From Hyalangium ruber (GTDB taxonomy: Bacteria > Myxococcota > Myxococcia > Myxococcales > Myxococcaceae), in assembly GCF_034259325.1 (NCBI RefSeq), contig NZ_JAXIVS010000025.1, forward strand, positions 35,894-99,893: DNA of 64,000 bases, in the 5' to 3' direction. The first letter of the stretch is position 1. Each line of letters begins with the position of its first letter. The notes under the pieces are model-generated. The model was not told the DNA's origin and made no database searches. It saw only the letters and a list, made by a program, of their open reading frames with translations. The position numbers were made by a program, and so were the translations under genes. Of the stretch, positions 63,260-64,000 are shown piece after piece.

Positions 63260-64000
63260 ATGTTCGATCCCAAGCAGCCGGCTCCTCCGCCCAACGCCCC
63301 CAACCCCTCCAGCACCGTGTCGTATGGGGCCGGCGCCGTGCCCGTGCCCGCGGGACAGCGCCCCGCGGCGCAGCCCAACGCGCCGGTCGCCGCCAAGGGC
63401 GGCTTGAACCCGCGCTCCGTGGAGCTGGTCCAGCGCTCCTGGGCCCAGGTGGCCCCCATCTCGGACGCCGCCTCCAATCTCTTCTACGATCGCCTCTTCG
63501 AGCTGGACCCCTCGGTACGGCCGCTCTTCAAGAGCGACCTGGCCCAGCAGAAGAAGAAGCTGATGCAGATGCTCAGCGTCGCCGTGGACGGCCTGAGCAA
63601 CCCCCAGCGCCTCGTGCCCGTGCTGGAGCAGCTCGGCGCCCGCCACGCCGGCTACATGGTTCAGGAGCACCACTACGGCCTCGTGGGCGAGGCCCTGCTG
63701 TGGACCCTGCGTGAGGGCCTCGGCGAGTCCTTCACCCCGGAGACCGAGGCGGCCTGGAAAGAGGTCTACGGCCTCGTCGCCACCGTCATGAAGAAGGCCG
63801 CTGCTTCCGGGGCAGCCAAGGCCGCTCCGCCCGTGCCCGCCGCCGCCACCGAGCGGCCGGGACCGCCTGTCCCCACCGCCGCGCGCCCGCCGATGCCGGT
63901 CGCCGCTCCCGCCGCGCAGGCCGCTCCGCCTCCCCCGCCCGCCTCCAGCGCGCCCCCGGCCCCACGCCCCACCGCGCAGCCCGCGCCCCCGGCCCCCGCG
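63260..64000 (+). CDS. Single-domain globin with Pro/Ala-rich tail, 3' end outside window
   Basis: 247 codons from the ATG at 63260, still open at the right edge. A Pro/Ala-rich N-terminus (about 1-47) leads to a flavohaemoglobin-like globin domain (about 50-180): Tyr76 at B10 in NLFYDRLF, Gln97/98 near E7, proximal His129 in LGARHAGYM, then EHHYGLVGEALLWTLREGLG. From about 185 it is low-complexity Ala/Pro. No FAD/NAD domain is seen so far, so it could bind oxygen or nitric oxide as a sensor or detoxifier, or be fused to another domain beyond the edge. Divergent from the glt genes. Confidence 0.88.
   Translation, partial: MFDPKQPAPPPNAPNPSSTVSYGAGAVPVPAGQRPAAQPNAPVAAKGGLNPRSVELVQRSWAQVAPISDAASNLFYDRLFELDPSVRPLFKSDLAQQKKKLMQMLSVAVDGLSNPQRLVPVLEQLGARHAGYMVQEHHYGLVGEALLWTLREGLGESFTPETEAAWKEVYGLVATVMKKAAASGAAKAAPPVPAAATERPGPPVPTAARPPMPVAAPAAQAAPPPPPASSAPPAPRPTAQPAPPAPA

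Overview
The window reads as a high-GC myxobacterial chromosome, most likely of the Cystobacterineae (Archangiaceae/Myxococcaceae side). This rests on the gliding-motility (glt) genes, several serine/threonine kinases including kinase-ATPase-histidine kinase fusions, a sigma54 activator with a PocR-type sensor, many lipoproteins, and an Imm11-type immunity gene beside a decayed lipoprotein-toxin gene. No rRNA, tRNA, insertion sequence or CRISPR array was recognised.

Layout. 1-20,060 holds the 5' part of a secreted beta-propeller-like protein (runs off the left edge), two giant paralogous signalling proteins (362-5689 and 13186-17646), and a group of peptidase genes (M19, DUF885, M48, M28) with an SDR-like oxidoreductase and a TPR membrane protein. 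20,100-21,900 holds a five-copy 27-bp palindromic repeat array, an Amt ammonium transporter, and a terminator with no gene in front of it. 21,900-34,700 is mostly housekeeping: carB, a class I aminotransferase, coaD, rsmD, a zinc-type CDF transporter, and a sigma54 activator coupled to an alpha/beta hydrolase. 34,700-36,750 is typA/bipA with a clear promoter and a strong terminator.

36,750-40,105 looks like an accessory island of visibly lower GC. It carries an intact Imm11-family gene fused end to start with a remnant of a lipoprotein (SitA-like) toxin gene, then a three-gene lipoprotein / unknown / Ser-Thr kinase operon. 40,160-49,200 holds Uma2 nuclease-like, ImpE-like, PAP2-like, desaturase, cold-shock, FHA, and large kinase-TPR genes plus small unknowns.

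49,260-62,904 is the clearest system: a focal-adhesion/gliding (Agl-Glt) locus on the minus strand. Two outer-membrane beta-barrels and a TPR protein (GltA/B/C-like) are followed by a terminator and a candidate sigma54 promoter, then gltD-gltE-gltF-gltG. After two hairpins come a sensor histidine kinase and a small beta-barrel like CglE. Together these encode the outer-membrane and periplasmic parts of the gliding machine and part of its inner-membrane link. A single-domain globin with a Pro/Ala-rich tail is divergent from the glt genes and runs off the right edge.
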